A DNA stretch of 64,000 bases, from assembly GCF_000340215.1 (NCBI RefSeq), contig NW_006921541.1, positions 933,378 through 997,377 of the forward strand, read 5' to 3'. How positions within the stretch are numbered: the stretch's first letter is position 1; every line of letters begins with the position of its first letter. Positions 53,582 to 64,000 of this stretch are shown here, one piece after another. The position numbers and the translations under genes are program-made. Source of the DNA: Pseudocercospora fijiensis CIRAD86. Its lineage: Eukaryota; Ascomycota; Dothideomycetes; Mycosphaerellales; Mycosphaerellaceae. A model generated the notes under the pieces. That model was not told where the DNA came from. It did no database searches and saw only the letters and a list, made by a program, of their open reading frames with translations.

Positions 53582-56500
53582 TTATACTTGCTTGTTGCGA
53601 TAGTTACGAAGGGCGTCGCGTAAGCTAGTCGGTATAGTCTAAACCGCCTTTAGCTACGGCTAAGGCGCGACGGTCTTTATAGTCTTGTTATCGGATAGCG
53701 AGGTATTAACTGCGTCCGCTATAGTAGCAGCGCGGTCTAACTAATCGATAGGGATATTAGGGAAGTCGGCACCTAGCAATAGTAGCGTATCGGCGTCGCA
53801 TATAGCACCGTATAGCTTAAAGTAGTCGGTTATCTATACGTTAAGCTTTGCGATCTTATCCTTAGTAGCATTGCCTTATACGCCGCCGAGTAGCTTAAAA
53901 GCGTCCTCGTTAATTAGGTATAGTATAGGGATTGCCTATTACAACGCGACGCGTAAGAAATCGTAGTAAAGATAGGTTAGCGATAGCGTAAGCGACTCCT
54001 TTAAGACTATAGCGGAAAGACGACACTGCTAGGCTATCTAGCGCTTAGTTGCTTCGCAGATCTATACCTTAGCTAGTATCTGTTATAGCTAGTATACCTC
54101 GATTACTGCTAACTCGGACTAGCGCATATAGTAGAGAGCTTATAAATTAAGCGTACGTATACTAATTGCCGTCGCATTGTATTAGTATTGTCCGTAGGCG
54201 CCTATAGTGTTTTCCTATAGGGCGGGCAAAGGTAGCAAGCGTATCGGAAGCGATAGGAGCTTGTGCTATAGCTACGCAACCGTATTGTTAGGCGGTAGTA
54301 GCTAAGCCGTAACTAGAGCCTTCGTAGGCGTAGAGAATAGGTTAGACGGTAGCGGCATCTTCGACGGTAGGCGAGGCGCTAAGAACGGGCTAGCGGTCGG
54401 CTTCTAGCGAGTGTTTAACTTAGTCGATAGTAACGCGCGCGAGGAATTTAGCTAGATCGCCTTAGTTAGCGGGGCAACCGGCTTAGCCCGAGTCGCGAGC
54501 TCTAGAGGGATAATTTTACCGAAAAGGTGCGCGTTAGTAAGGTCGGTCTCGTCTAGCGAGTAGTCGGGTAACGGCACTAGGAATGCACCTATAGGATCCT
54601 AAGTATAGTCGATATTGTACTACTAGTAATTCTTATTCGTTACTATCTTATCGTACTTGAAAATAGTATTGCCCTATATAATACGCTCCTAGACGCCTAA
54701 AGGATCGAAGACTAGATCGGTAGAGGCCGTCTTCGGTAAATTATAGAACTGTAGCGTTAGCGTAGGCTCTAATCTATTAGGGATAGCGCCGTCCTTAAGC
54801 GTCTAGATATAGGCGATAAAGGTAGATAAGGCGTATACCGGATCGATCTAAGTTAGCTAGTAGACTAGGCTAAAGTCTACCGGGCATTAATAGTTAAGGA
54901 GTAGTAGAGGTATGCCTTTACCCTTGTTAGCAGCATAGGTACCGTTCTAGTAGCGACCGCTACTAGTAAGCTAAGTGTACTGTTCCGTACGCGACGCATT
55001 AGTAGCCTTAGTATCCGCAAGCGCCTTATTAGTATAGAGGGCAGATATATAGCCCTCGCCGCGAAGCGTGTATACGTTACAGACTGTAACATACCGCTAG
55101 GTGTAAGCGACGACGTCCTAGGTAATAGCTAGGCGACCTAGGTTGCGACGGTATAGGTAGGATAGGCTACTAGAGTTAAGGGAGGACTCGTACTACTTAT
55201 AGAGCTATATAGCCGACTAGGTACTAAGCTCTATACCGATTAGTAGTAGCTAAACGGTGTAATCCTTAAGCTAGGAGTCTAGTAGAGGCAGGCGCACTAT
55301 AGAGAGTCGTCCGATAGCTACTATCTATAAGAACTAGACTTCGCCGTAGGTAGTTAGGTCGATCTCGTAATACTTCGTCGCTCCGACGTATTCGCTAATA
55401 GGTCGCTTGCCTGTCTTCTAGTATTCCTTACCGTAGTCGCGGTAGGATATATCCTTACCGTTCTCGCTACGCTTATATAGGACCGGGTAACCGCCTACTA
55501 TAATACTATCCTAATGTTCCTTCGAGACGAAGCGGTAGAACTACTCTTATACGAGGTCGACCGTCTATAGGAAGTATAGGATAGCGCGTACTATAAGACC
55601 GACGGCTCTATTGCAGATTAGAGATAGTGCTAGCTAGAATCGTAGGTCGCCGGTATAGGTGCTTAAGCTAAGGAAGTTCTCGCGTAAGCGGGTAATGTTT
55701 ACTAGGAGTCGGTACTATAACTTCGCGTAGTAGAAAGTAATAGTTAGTAGAAAATTCGTATCGAGGTTAGCTAGGTTAGGAAGCTCCTTTAATTCGCCCG
55801 TAGTTGTAAGCGCTATATACTCGCTAAAGCGTATCGCATAAATCTCCTACTACGTATCGTAACCGTCCGAGTAGAGGTCGGTCCTAAAGATAGAGTATTT
55901 ACGGGCGTAATCGTCGTTTACGATTTAGAAGGAGTACGGTTACGTAAAGAGTAGGCTTTCAAAATCGGTAACTAGCTTACCTATATACTAATGCAATTCG
56001 CGTAGAATCTAGAAGCGCCGATCGCCTGCGGTAAGGTACAGATAGTATAGGTAATACTAAAGCCTTACTAGATAGTGTTCGACGAGTCGCTTGTATAGGC
56101 GTAGGCGAAAGAGGTTAGGTAGTCGACCGTCTACGTCCTCGGCGTATGCGTTACGTACGAGTTTCGTAGCCTAGATAAAGCGTATATCTTTAGCCTTATT
56201 ACGCTCTATAGGATTAGCGGCGATTAGTGTATCGACTTTCTTATTATAGTCCTCGTATTCTACGTACTACCGGATTGCCGCTTGTTCGGGTGTCTCGTTA
56301 GTACGAAGAAGACGCTTATTAATTAAAGTCTAGCGCGAGCGCTACCCTCGGAGCCGCCGTCGCTCGAACTTAAGTTCTTTAGGGGAAGAGTCTAGGTATT
56401 CTTCGTATACCGACTCGATCGGAGTAGTAAGCAGCTTAGGGGGAGCTAGTACGGGCGCTTATAGCGAGCCGTTACTCGGCGCCTACGTTAGGGAGGCTAG

Positions 56501-58366
56501 TACCTATAATAGCGGTAAATTAGGAAGGGTATACGCTAGTAAAGATAGCAATTTTAGCGAAGCCGGTCGGTTTGCGGGTGTTATTAAGGGTAGTGCCGAT
56601 TCTGAAGCCGAAGGCGCATAAAGAGGCTACGCGCCGACGGGATTAGTCGGGCCGCTTTCCGTACCGTTAACCGGGCTACTAGACGCGTAGGCCGTAGCGT
56701 TACGGTAGAGGGCAAAGAAGCTAGGTATAGCGTCCTATAGCTTCTCGGCCTCCGGAATCCTAACCTCTAACGCTTTGCCCTTCTAAACAAACTCCTATTT
56801 ACCTAAATAGTACGGCGGCGGGTCGCCGTTGTTAATAAAATAGTCGGCTATAGCCTTATAGAGTGCTCGACCTGTCTGTCGGCCCTTGCCTAATAACACC
56901 TTCGCTAATTCCGTTAACTATTTCTTCTTCGTAGTAAGCGCTGTAACCGCCTATATAAACGACTTACTATCGAAAACGTAGTCTAGATTAACCGCCGCGA
57001 TAACCGCTAGTACGCAATATTTTAGAAATAAAAACCGTCTAATATCGGAGAGCGGATAGTCTAGATTCGGAAGCACTATCGATAGGTTAGCGATAGTCTA
57101 ACGCTGCGCTATACTAAACTTACTACCCGGCGTTCCCTACGATTGCGGCCGAGCTATTATATCGAGCGATTCCTAATCGGACGCGTCTGCCTTATTAGCT
57201 AGGGGTAATAGTGCTAAGCTTGCTATTAGCGTTTCGTTAATGCGACTACGACCTAGGAATAACGGTACGTATCGTTACAATAGTTGCCGGCCGGCGTCCG
57301 TTAATGCGTAGTATAGCTCTATATCGGATCCGTCCTCGGTAAATATTAGGAAAGGCCGTATATACCTATCCTCGGCGGTATAGCTTAATACCGTCTAAAC
57401 CTCGCTAGTACTTAAGCTGCCGTCGGTAGAAATAAGCTATAGCGCCCTACGAAAGATCTATCGGATATTACCTTCTACTATAGCGAGAATTACAAATCCT
57501 TCTAGCGTCTACGTTAGGTTAGTACCGTTTTCCTCTAGCCGCGGTTATTACGGGTCGAGCGCGGCGTTATCTATCTCTCTACGATGCTCGCCGATCTAAT
57601 CCGCTATCGTATCTTCTTTGCCTACTAAATCCTTTATCGAGTTTTCTATATCCTCTAGCTTAGGCGTAGCCGTACGTGTCTCGACCGTAGCGCTAGGCGC
57701 TATATCCTTTCTGTTTACTATATTCTTAAGCTTAGCCGCGAGCGTAGGAACCTCGATCGAAGGGTCTACGTCTACCTCCTCTCTACTTATTATATCCTTA
57801 GCCCTAGCCGCGATCGTAGGAATCTCGATTAGGGTATCTAAGGCTACCTCCTTCCTACTCGTTACGTCCTTAGGCTCCGGCGCGGCTATACGATTCTCGA
57901 CCGTTTCGTCTAATACCGTATCTTCCTTATCCGTTATATTCTCTAGCTCCGGCGCGGCCGTGCGACTCTCGACCGTAGTATCTAATACTATATCCGCCTT
58001 GTCCGTTAGGTCCTCTAGCTTAGGCGTAGGCGTTAAGCCGGTAACAAACAAGGACTATCCGGCCGATCCTAGATCGTCTAATAGTAGCGATTCCCCGCGA
58101 GGAGCGTTAATCTTACTATTCCCTATCGCGGTATCCTAAGGGTCTCGATCCTCGCCTCTACGATATTCCTTAGCTATCGTTCCTTAGAGGAGGTCGAACG
58201 TATCGGCCTTACGGTATAGGCGAGACGCGCGTTGTAAATCTGCCTCGAATAATATAACGTTTAGGCGCTTATATCGTAATCGGTACTATAGAAATTTTTG
58301 CTAAAAAGCTACTGCTTTACGTTCTCCGCGACGGACGCGGTTATCGCGCTTAAGGGCCGTTTCTAT
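53582..58366 (-). pseudogene. Element 2B second ORF, unknown protein of about 1,594 codons
   Basis: Counterpart of 25129-29925. From ATA 58366-58364 to TAA 53584-53582 is 1,595 codons, so the frame is kept through 4.8 kb in this copy too. The repeat segment at 58051-57596 is fully open (151 codons) and holds five 24-residue units. The stop is TAA in both copies, though with different preceding codons (GTA here, GGA in copy A). Function unknown. Confidence 0.8.
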
Positions 58367-61300
58367 TAGTCGTCGGTAATTAATAGAAAGCTCTCTTATC
58401 GTAGGATACCGGAAAGATCGATACTAAATAAGGGATAGCCCGCGTCTACGTATAACGGTTGCCTAAGTAACGTAGTTACGATAACGATATAAGGGCACGC
58501 CTAGGCGGATTACGACTCCGAAGGAGGAGTCGCGCCGCGGAGTCGTATCGATTTGCGACGAACCGCGAGGGATTACCCGGCCTCGCCTTTATCGGCGGAG
58601 CTAGTAACCTCTAAAAAAGGCTAGCGAGCTCTCGTCCGCTTTACTACCCTACGGAGGGTACGGGATAGCGGTGCCTCCTCTAGGGAGTATACGTTATCGT
58701 AGATTTTACGTAGATCGTCCGCGCCTGTTAAGTCGTCGATATTATACTATATATTATAGGCGCTCCTATAGCCCTTCTACTTTACTAGGTATTAGAGAAC
58801 GGGCCGGCCTCTTCGGACGACGGTCCGTCGCCCGAGAAAGCGCTTAATTTCGTAAGAATCGCCCTCGTCGCTAGAACCTAGACCGTCCTTAGCTACGACG
58901 GGCGGGGGCTCGTAATTAACAGTTCTCTCGAAAGGATCTAGGTCTTTAGGAGCTTTTTCTAACTACGAAACCGATATTACCGGATAGATACGCATTAATA
59001 GCGGCAACTCGAGATAGTAGGCTAGTCGTCCGACCTTCTCGAGAACCGTAAAAGGCCCTTTAAAACGGTAGCTAAACTTGTACGACTAACCTAGCACTTC
59101 GTAACTACGGTATAGGCGAAGTATAATACGGTCGCCTAGCTTAAGGAATAGGGGCTTATACTTGCTATTATACCGTTCTTTTATTTTTACGTTCGCCTAA
59201 GCAATCGCGTCCTAGACTTCCTTCTAGATACGACTACGCGCTACCGCCCTATTATACGGGTAGTCGTATAGTATATCGAGCGAGTCGAGATTCGTCCTTA
59301 CGCCTATAGCAACCTCGTTCGGCGACTAACCGGTAGTCGTATTGCAGGAGTTATTAAGCGTAGCCTATAGCTATAGGATAAACGTCGTCTAATCCTCGCT
59401 AGGATAATCCGCTAACTAGTAACGAATTGCCGTCTCGACCGTTTAGTTAGTCCGCTCGGATTAACTATCGGTTTAAGGGTAGTAGGCCGTAGACGTAGCT
59501 AGCTTCGTACGTAGGCGGGAGAAAACGCCCTTAAAGAAGTCGCTTAGCTAGCGAGGGTTACGATTAGCGATAAGCACTGCCGGTATACTTATATCTATTA
59601 AGCAAAGCCTATCGATTAGAGCGATACCCTAGTCGTAGGCCTTCTAGTCCTCTTTGCCTAGGACGACTACTACCCGCTTAGACGTCTTATAAGTAATCGT
59701 ATATAGTGTATTAAAACTATCGGTCGTAACCGGCAAGGCGGTTACGAGATCTATCGTTATAGTATAGTATAGGCCCTCCGTATTCTAGATCGGGTAAAGT
59801 TCGCCGTAAGGAGCGTGCCGGGGGGTACGTAAAAGGAGATACTAGTAATAATAATCTAAATAGAGGCGAAGGTAGCGAGCGAGTCGATATATAAAGAAGG
59901 AAGCCTAAATGCGGTCGAAGACGCGCTAAAAGCCTTAGTAGTAACGGTTATCGTAAGCCTACTCGAAGATCTCGCCTATTAAGGCCCGAGGGATATAGAG
60001 CCGCTCGCGCCCTAAAGATTAGTTACGGAAATATAAGAGGCTATCCCTCTCGAAGAATCGAATGCCTAGCGGACTATTAAACTTATTACCTGCGAATAGG
60101 TCCGGATTTTTGCTACCCTTATACCGAACTAGCGTTTTCGTTACCGAAGGCATATTAGCTCTCTCCGAATAGAGACGCTCTAAAGCATTCCGCGCCTACG
60201 CTTATCGAACTAGTCGCAAAACCCTAGACTAATGTTCGTCGTTATCGTACGCTCGGTTTAACCGACGTCGAAAATCCGGATCTAGCTCTACTAACATCGC
60301 ATAGAAGTAGGCTACTTCCTCTAGATTAGCCGAAGAGGGTATAACGTCGGTATAGTAAGAGAGCGGGTCTAAGTTCTCCTCGTCCGGCGTTAACTTAGGC
60401 GACTCCGTATCCCCTAGAAGTCGACTAAGGGCGTCTAGAACTAGGTATATCCGCCCTAGACAGTAAACTATATTAACTCGATATTAGGAAAGGAATATCG
60501 ATGCTCTTACTAATTTTAGGTTCTGCTTGCCTATATCGGTAGTCGTAGTTATCGACACCGAGTTAGTAAGACCGACCGCGGTATAGTAGTCTATAAAGAT
60601 AGTTGTCGGCCTCGATAAAGTATGTATTAAATAGCCTACCTTCTTTACTATCTATACGATTCCCGAGTATTCGAGCTCTATCGGCTAATATCGTATCTCC
60701 GCCTAAGTTAGGCCTCGGCTTAAGAACAAAATAGGCTGAACCTTGTAGTAAGGAAACAACTGCGCCTTTCCCTTAGACAGAATAGGGTCTAGGTCCCTAT
60801 CGATATAGTAGAGCACCGCGCTATAGCTAAACTCTTTTAAGGAATCTATATTAGCGTATAAGCGACGGTTAGGGTCGAAATAGTATAGGAAGGAGGGCTC
60901 GTAGAATATCGATTGCAATAAGCGAAACGCTTTTACTAGCTCGTTACGGTGCTAATCGTTCTTACCTAGCGTCGTAACGGCGACGTACTAGCGACGACTA
61001 TTGCTAGTAACTAGCGCCCCTTTTAATAAGCGTATTTTCTCCGCCTATAGAGGCGCCGCTATCTGCGCGTAGTATAGAATGTATTGCCGCAACCAATTAG
61101 TTAGACCGAGATAATGCTCTAGCTTCTATACGTTCTCCGGGAACTAAAGTAAGGTAATCGCTGCGATTTTCTCTTTACTCGTAGCTAGACCGAGGCCGCT
61201 AACGTACTAACCTAAAAGGGTCGCAGAGGGGAAGCCTAAGAAAGTCTTCTTCGGACTAATACTAATCCTTACGGCGTCTAATCTCTAGAAGACCGCTTCT

Positions 61301-64000
61301 AGATAATCGAGATACTTAGGTAACGTTTTCGAAAACACTACGATATCGTCGATATAAGCCCGCGCAAAGCTGCGACAGTCGCGAAGGATCTAATCTAGCT
61401 TCCGCTATACGAATTAGACACTATTCGAATATCCTATAATAGCGACCTTGTACTGTTCCTAGCTACGATAAGTATTAATCGTTAATTTGTAACGATCCTC
61501 CGGCTTTACGCCCTATTAGTAGAAGAAGGTTAGGCAGTCTATAGTGCTAATATACTAGCACCCTACTAACTATATAAAGAGGTCCGCCTAGAGCGGTATC
61601 TAATAGCTGTCGGGGATCGTTACCTTATTTAAGGCGCGTATATCGACTACCGCCCGCAGCTTATTAATTATGCTACCTTTACCGTTAGTAACGCGCTTCT
61701 ATACGATAAATACTAGAAAGCCGAAGGGCGTAGGCTCGGTTGTGTACTACATCTTCCCTTAGCAGTGTAGGTCGTTATATATCTTGTCTACTACTTTACG
61801 ATCCCTCTTGCCTAGGTTAATTATACGAGGGGGCGGCAACAGATCTAGGTAATTTAGTACGGTTAGGATAGGCATATAATCGTACTCGGGAATATTAACG
61901 ACCGTCTAGCGATTAGTAAAGAGCTCCGGGTACCGCTCGACTGCTATAGCAATTTGGTCTACTTAGTTATCGTTACCGTAGATCGTTACGCCTAACGCGT
62001 GCTAGTGTTCCCGCTATGCATTTAGTATATCCCGTATAGCCGTAAAAGCGTTAGGACTTAATCCTACTAGTCTATAGTCGGCTACGTCGATATAGTAGGC
62101 CCTAGTAATAGTCCTATTACTTAACGAACCGAGTAGCTATCCGGCTCGAATCGTTACTAGAGTAGTCGCATCGTTACGAATGTATATATAAGAAAAATTA
62201 GCGTCTACGACCTAATTATACGCCGTTACTAAAGGCGGAGCTTATAACGACAATCCCTATATATTACTAGTTAGCTAGACTAAGAAACCGGCGTTAAGAA
62301 TGAAATCCCGGCCCCTAGGGAGGTTACCGCCGTACTTAACTAGCGCGAGGGCGACCGTGCGCGGCGCTAATATTACGTCCTCCGCTAGCCTTATAGGGCG
62401 CTAAACCGACTTCCCTTTCTTACGCTTAACGGCTACTTTAAAGCGGGCGTTGTCCTAACTAGCTACGGTAACCGTCCGTACGGGAATATCGATCTTTATT
62501 CCCTCTAGAGTAATCGTATCTATACCGACTAGGATTTTTGCCTTTAGTTTAGGAACTAGGTAAACCTTACGAGTTATTCGCACTAGGGAGACTGCACCGT
62601 CCGTCTTCGCTACTAGGATAAACATATCTAATACGACGTATTCCTTAGAGCAATACGCGCCGGCGATGCCGCCGATTTCGATCGGTTCGCGTAGCTTATA
62701 TACCTCTACGTCCGGGCGATAGCTTAAAACGAAGTCTTTTTCCGCAATAGTAAGCGTATAGCCGGTATCTAGGCAGACCTATATAGATATACCGGATAGT
62801 AACAACTAAAGGGAGAAAGTTATATATTGCTAATTCTAGAATACGTAACCTTACTAAGCTAACGGAGGCGCCTTAGACTAAATTACTTCTAGGTTTGCCG
62901 ATACGCGTTCGATAATAGTAGAAGGCGTCGTCGCCCCTACGTACTCCTTACAAACATACTAGTATAGAAGGTTGCCTAACTTAAATCGCCGCCTATAGAT
63001 CTTATAAGCGTACTTCGTAGAGGTAAATAGTTAGATCGCCGCTAGTAGGGACGCTTTAGCCTATAGTACCGAGTTTAACGCTAATAGCGAGCGATCGCCT
63101 ACGCCCGTAAAGTAAGCTCCTAAGCCTAGATCGGAGTCGTAAGGGTCGGTAAAGTAGTCGGCGTCTTCTCTAGCGTTACTAAAATAGCTATAATTATCCG
63201 CGTCGGTTCTCCTATTACCTTCCTAACTATCCTCCCGATAGACGTCGTCGGCTTAGTTAGCATTATTTACAGTATCGCCTGCTTTCTTACTATTATCGGC
63301 AAAGTTAGCCTACTTACGAGCTCGATCGTTACGCTTTCTATCCTATCGATTAAATAAGCGCGAATCGACTCGCTTTAGGTCTTTCGGGAGGAAGGTAGGG
63401 CTACTACCCTTCGACGGTCCTTTACTATTTCCTGCCGGCGGCAGGCGATTCTACTAAGGGGCGTTAGGCAGGCGATTCTACTAATAGGCGTTAGTAAGGC
63501 GTAGTAGGTTCGGTCGGTCGGTATCGCGGTTCTAGTAGTTAGGGGATACTCTTACTAGAGCGAAGCTCGCTAGAGTATAAGAGGCGTTCCCTTCGTATCG
63601 GTTCTACTAGGCAGCCTTACTAGCGCGGCTATTGTTCCTAGTCGTAGCGTCTTAGCGACGATTAGACGAGGACGAAAGTATATACTCCTAGATTAATACC
63701 TGCTTCTCGTAGTACGTAACCTACTTGTCGACCTTTATACAACGATTTAGCTCGTTTATATTTAATTAGAGGCGCGGGTCTATTCGATAGTAAGCTTCTA
63801 AGAGCCGGTTCGATTTCCGCACGCCGGCATCCTTAGCGAGTCGTACCGTCTTAATAATAAAGTCCGTTACTAAACGCCCTAAAGCGATATCCTACCGGTC
63901 GTAGCGTTACTTATCGAGGAGATCTATCGCCTTTATCGGAGGGACCTTCTATTTCTTACTAAGACAACGTCCCTAGCGCTTTAGACTATATCCGCCGCGG
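58261..64000 (-). pseudogene. Element 2B gag-pol, partial (window edge)
   Basis: Counterpart of 19501-25234. The pol stop TAA is at 58263-58261, overlapping the second ORF as in copy A. A 71-codon open piece at 60918-60703 is RNase H (FYEPSFLYYFDPN, YANIDSLKEF). The integrase position IANRNPR is Asn here as well, so both copies lost the same catalytic Asp by the same kind of change. The N-terminal part lies outside the window. Confidence 0.88.

Larger units (their letters stand above)
53202..64000 (-). mobile_element. Element 2 copy B: chromodomain Ty3/Gypsy retrotransposon, runs off the window
   Basis: The reverse complement is collinear with 19501-30305 of copy A over 10.8 kb, with total length differing by about 6 bp. 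Differences seen are mainly RIP-type transitions plus changes in the repeat array of the second ORF. About 2.4 kb including gag start and left LTR should lie beyond 64000. Confidence 0.94.

Noticed and set aside
54877..55092. 71-residue minus-strand frame
   Set aside because: It is on the same strand as the Element 2B second ORF but in a different frame. The ORF frame matches copy A.
57618..58139. 173-residue plus-strand open frame
   Set aside because: It is antisense to the 24-residue repeats of the Element 2B second ORF. Its length reflects the regular repeat and scarcity of CpA there.
4003..64000. Host tRNA or rRNA genes
   Set aside because: No cloverleaf-type or rRNA-like stretches were noticed by eye. 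A covariance-model scan would be needed to exclude them.

Overview
This 64 kb window is a transposon graveyard from a filamentous ascomycete fungus that practises repeat-induced point mutation (RIP). Almost every CpA has become TpA, and on the other strand TpG has become TpA. Gln and Trp codons therefore read TAG or TAA and most ATG starts read ATA, while CpG is kept. This explains why long open frames are nearly absent although family-specific protein motifs read through for kilobases once RIP-type stops are ignored. I see no intact host gene. The genus cannot be told from the sequence.

Layout. (1) An older locus, all on the minus strand, has been cut into pieces: an unknown basic protein (31518-30311, then 17116-16946), a hAT transposase (16681-16305, then 4002-1276) and a recognisable histone H3-like pseudogene (763-299). 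(2) A complete 12.3 kb Ty3/Gypsy LTR retrotransposon (4003-16300, here Element 1) sits inside the hAT gene. It carries gag-protease, pol, and an unrecognised 913-codon third ORF. (3) A complete 13.2 kb chromodomain Ty3/Gypsy element (17117-30305, Element 2 copy A) sits inside the unknown basic gene. It carries gag-pol and an overlapping, unrecognised ORF of about 1,598 codons. A second copy (53202 to beyond 64000, copy B, minus strand) runs off the window.

(4) Between the two Element 2 copies lie a 143-bp tandem repeat (31.66-32.10 kb), two pogo/Fot1-like transposases tail to tail (32.7-36.2 kb), a badly decayed third Gypsy pol (36.7-38 kb), a pair of ~680-bp direct repeats (39.1 and 41.5 kb), a MULE with perfect 52-bp terminal inverted repeats and a 9-bp target duplication (43263-46545), and a PIF/Harbinger element with a TTA target duplication (49253-52511).

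The nesting can be read off exactly. Removing Element 1, Element 2A or the MULE together with one copy of its target duplication restores a continuous reading frame across the insertion site, so these three insertions hit sequence that was once coding. The two LTRs of each complete element differ, as far as I can align them by eye, only by transitions, so LTR divergence here measures RIP and not age.

The least expected items are the H3-like pseudogene, the large third ORFs placed between pol and the 3' LTR in two unrelated Gypsy families, and a GC-rich interrupted palindrome that recurs five times in Element 1, mostly near ORF boundaries.
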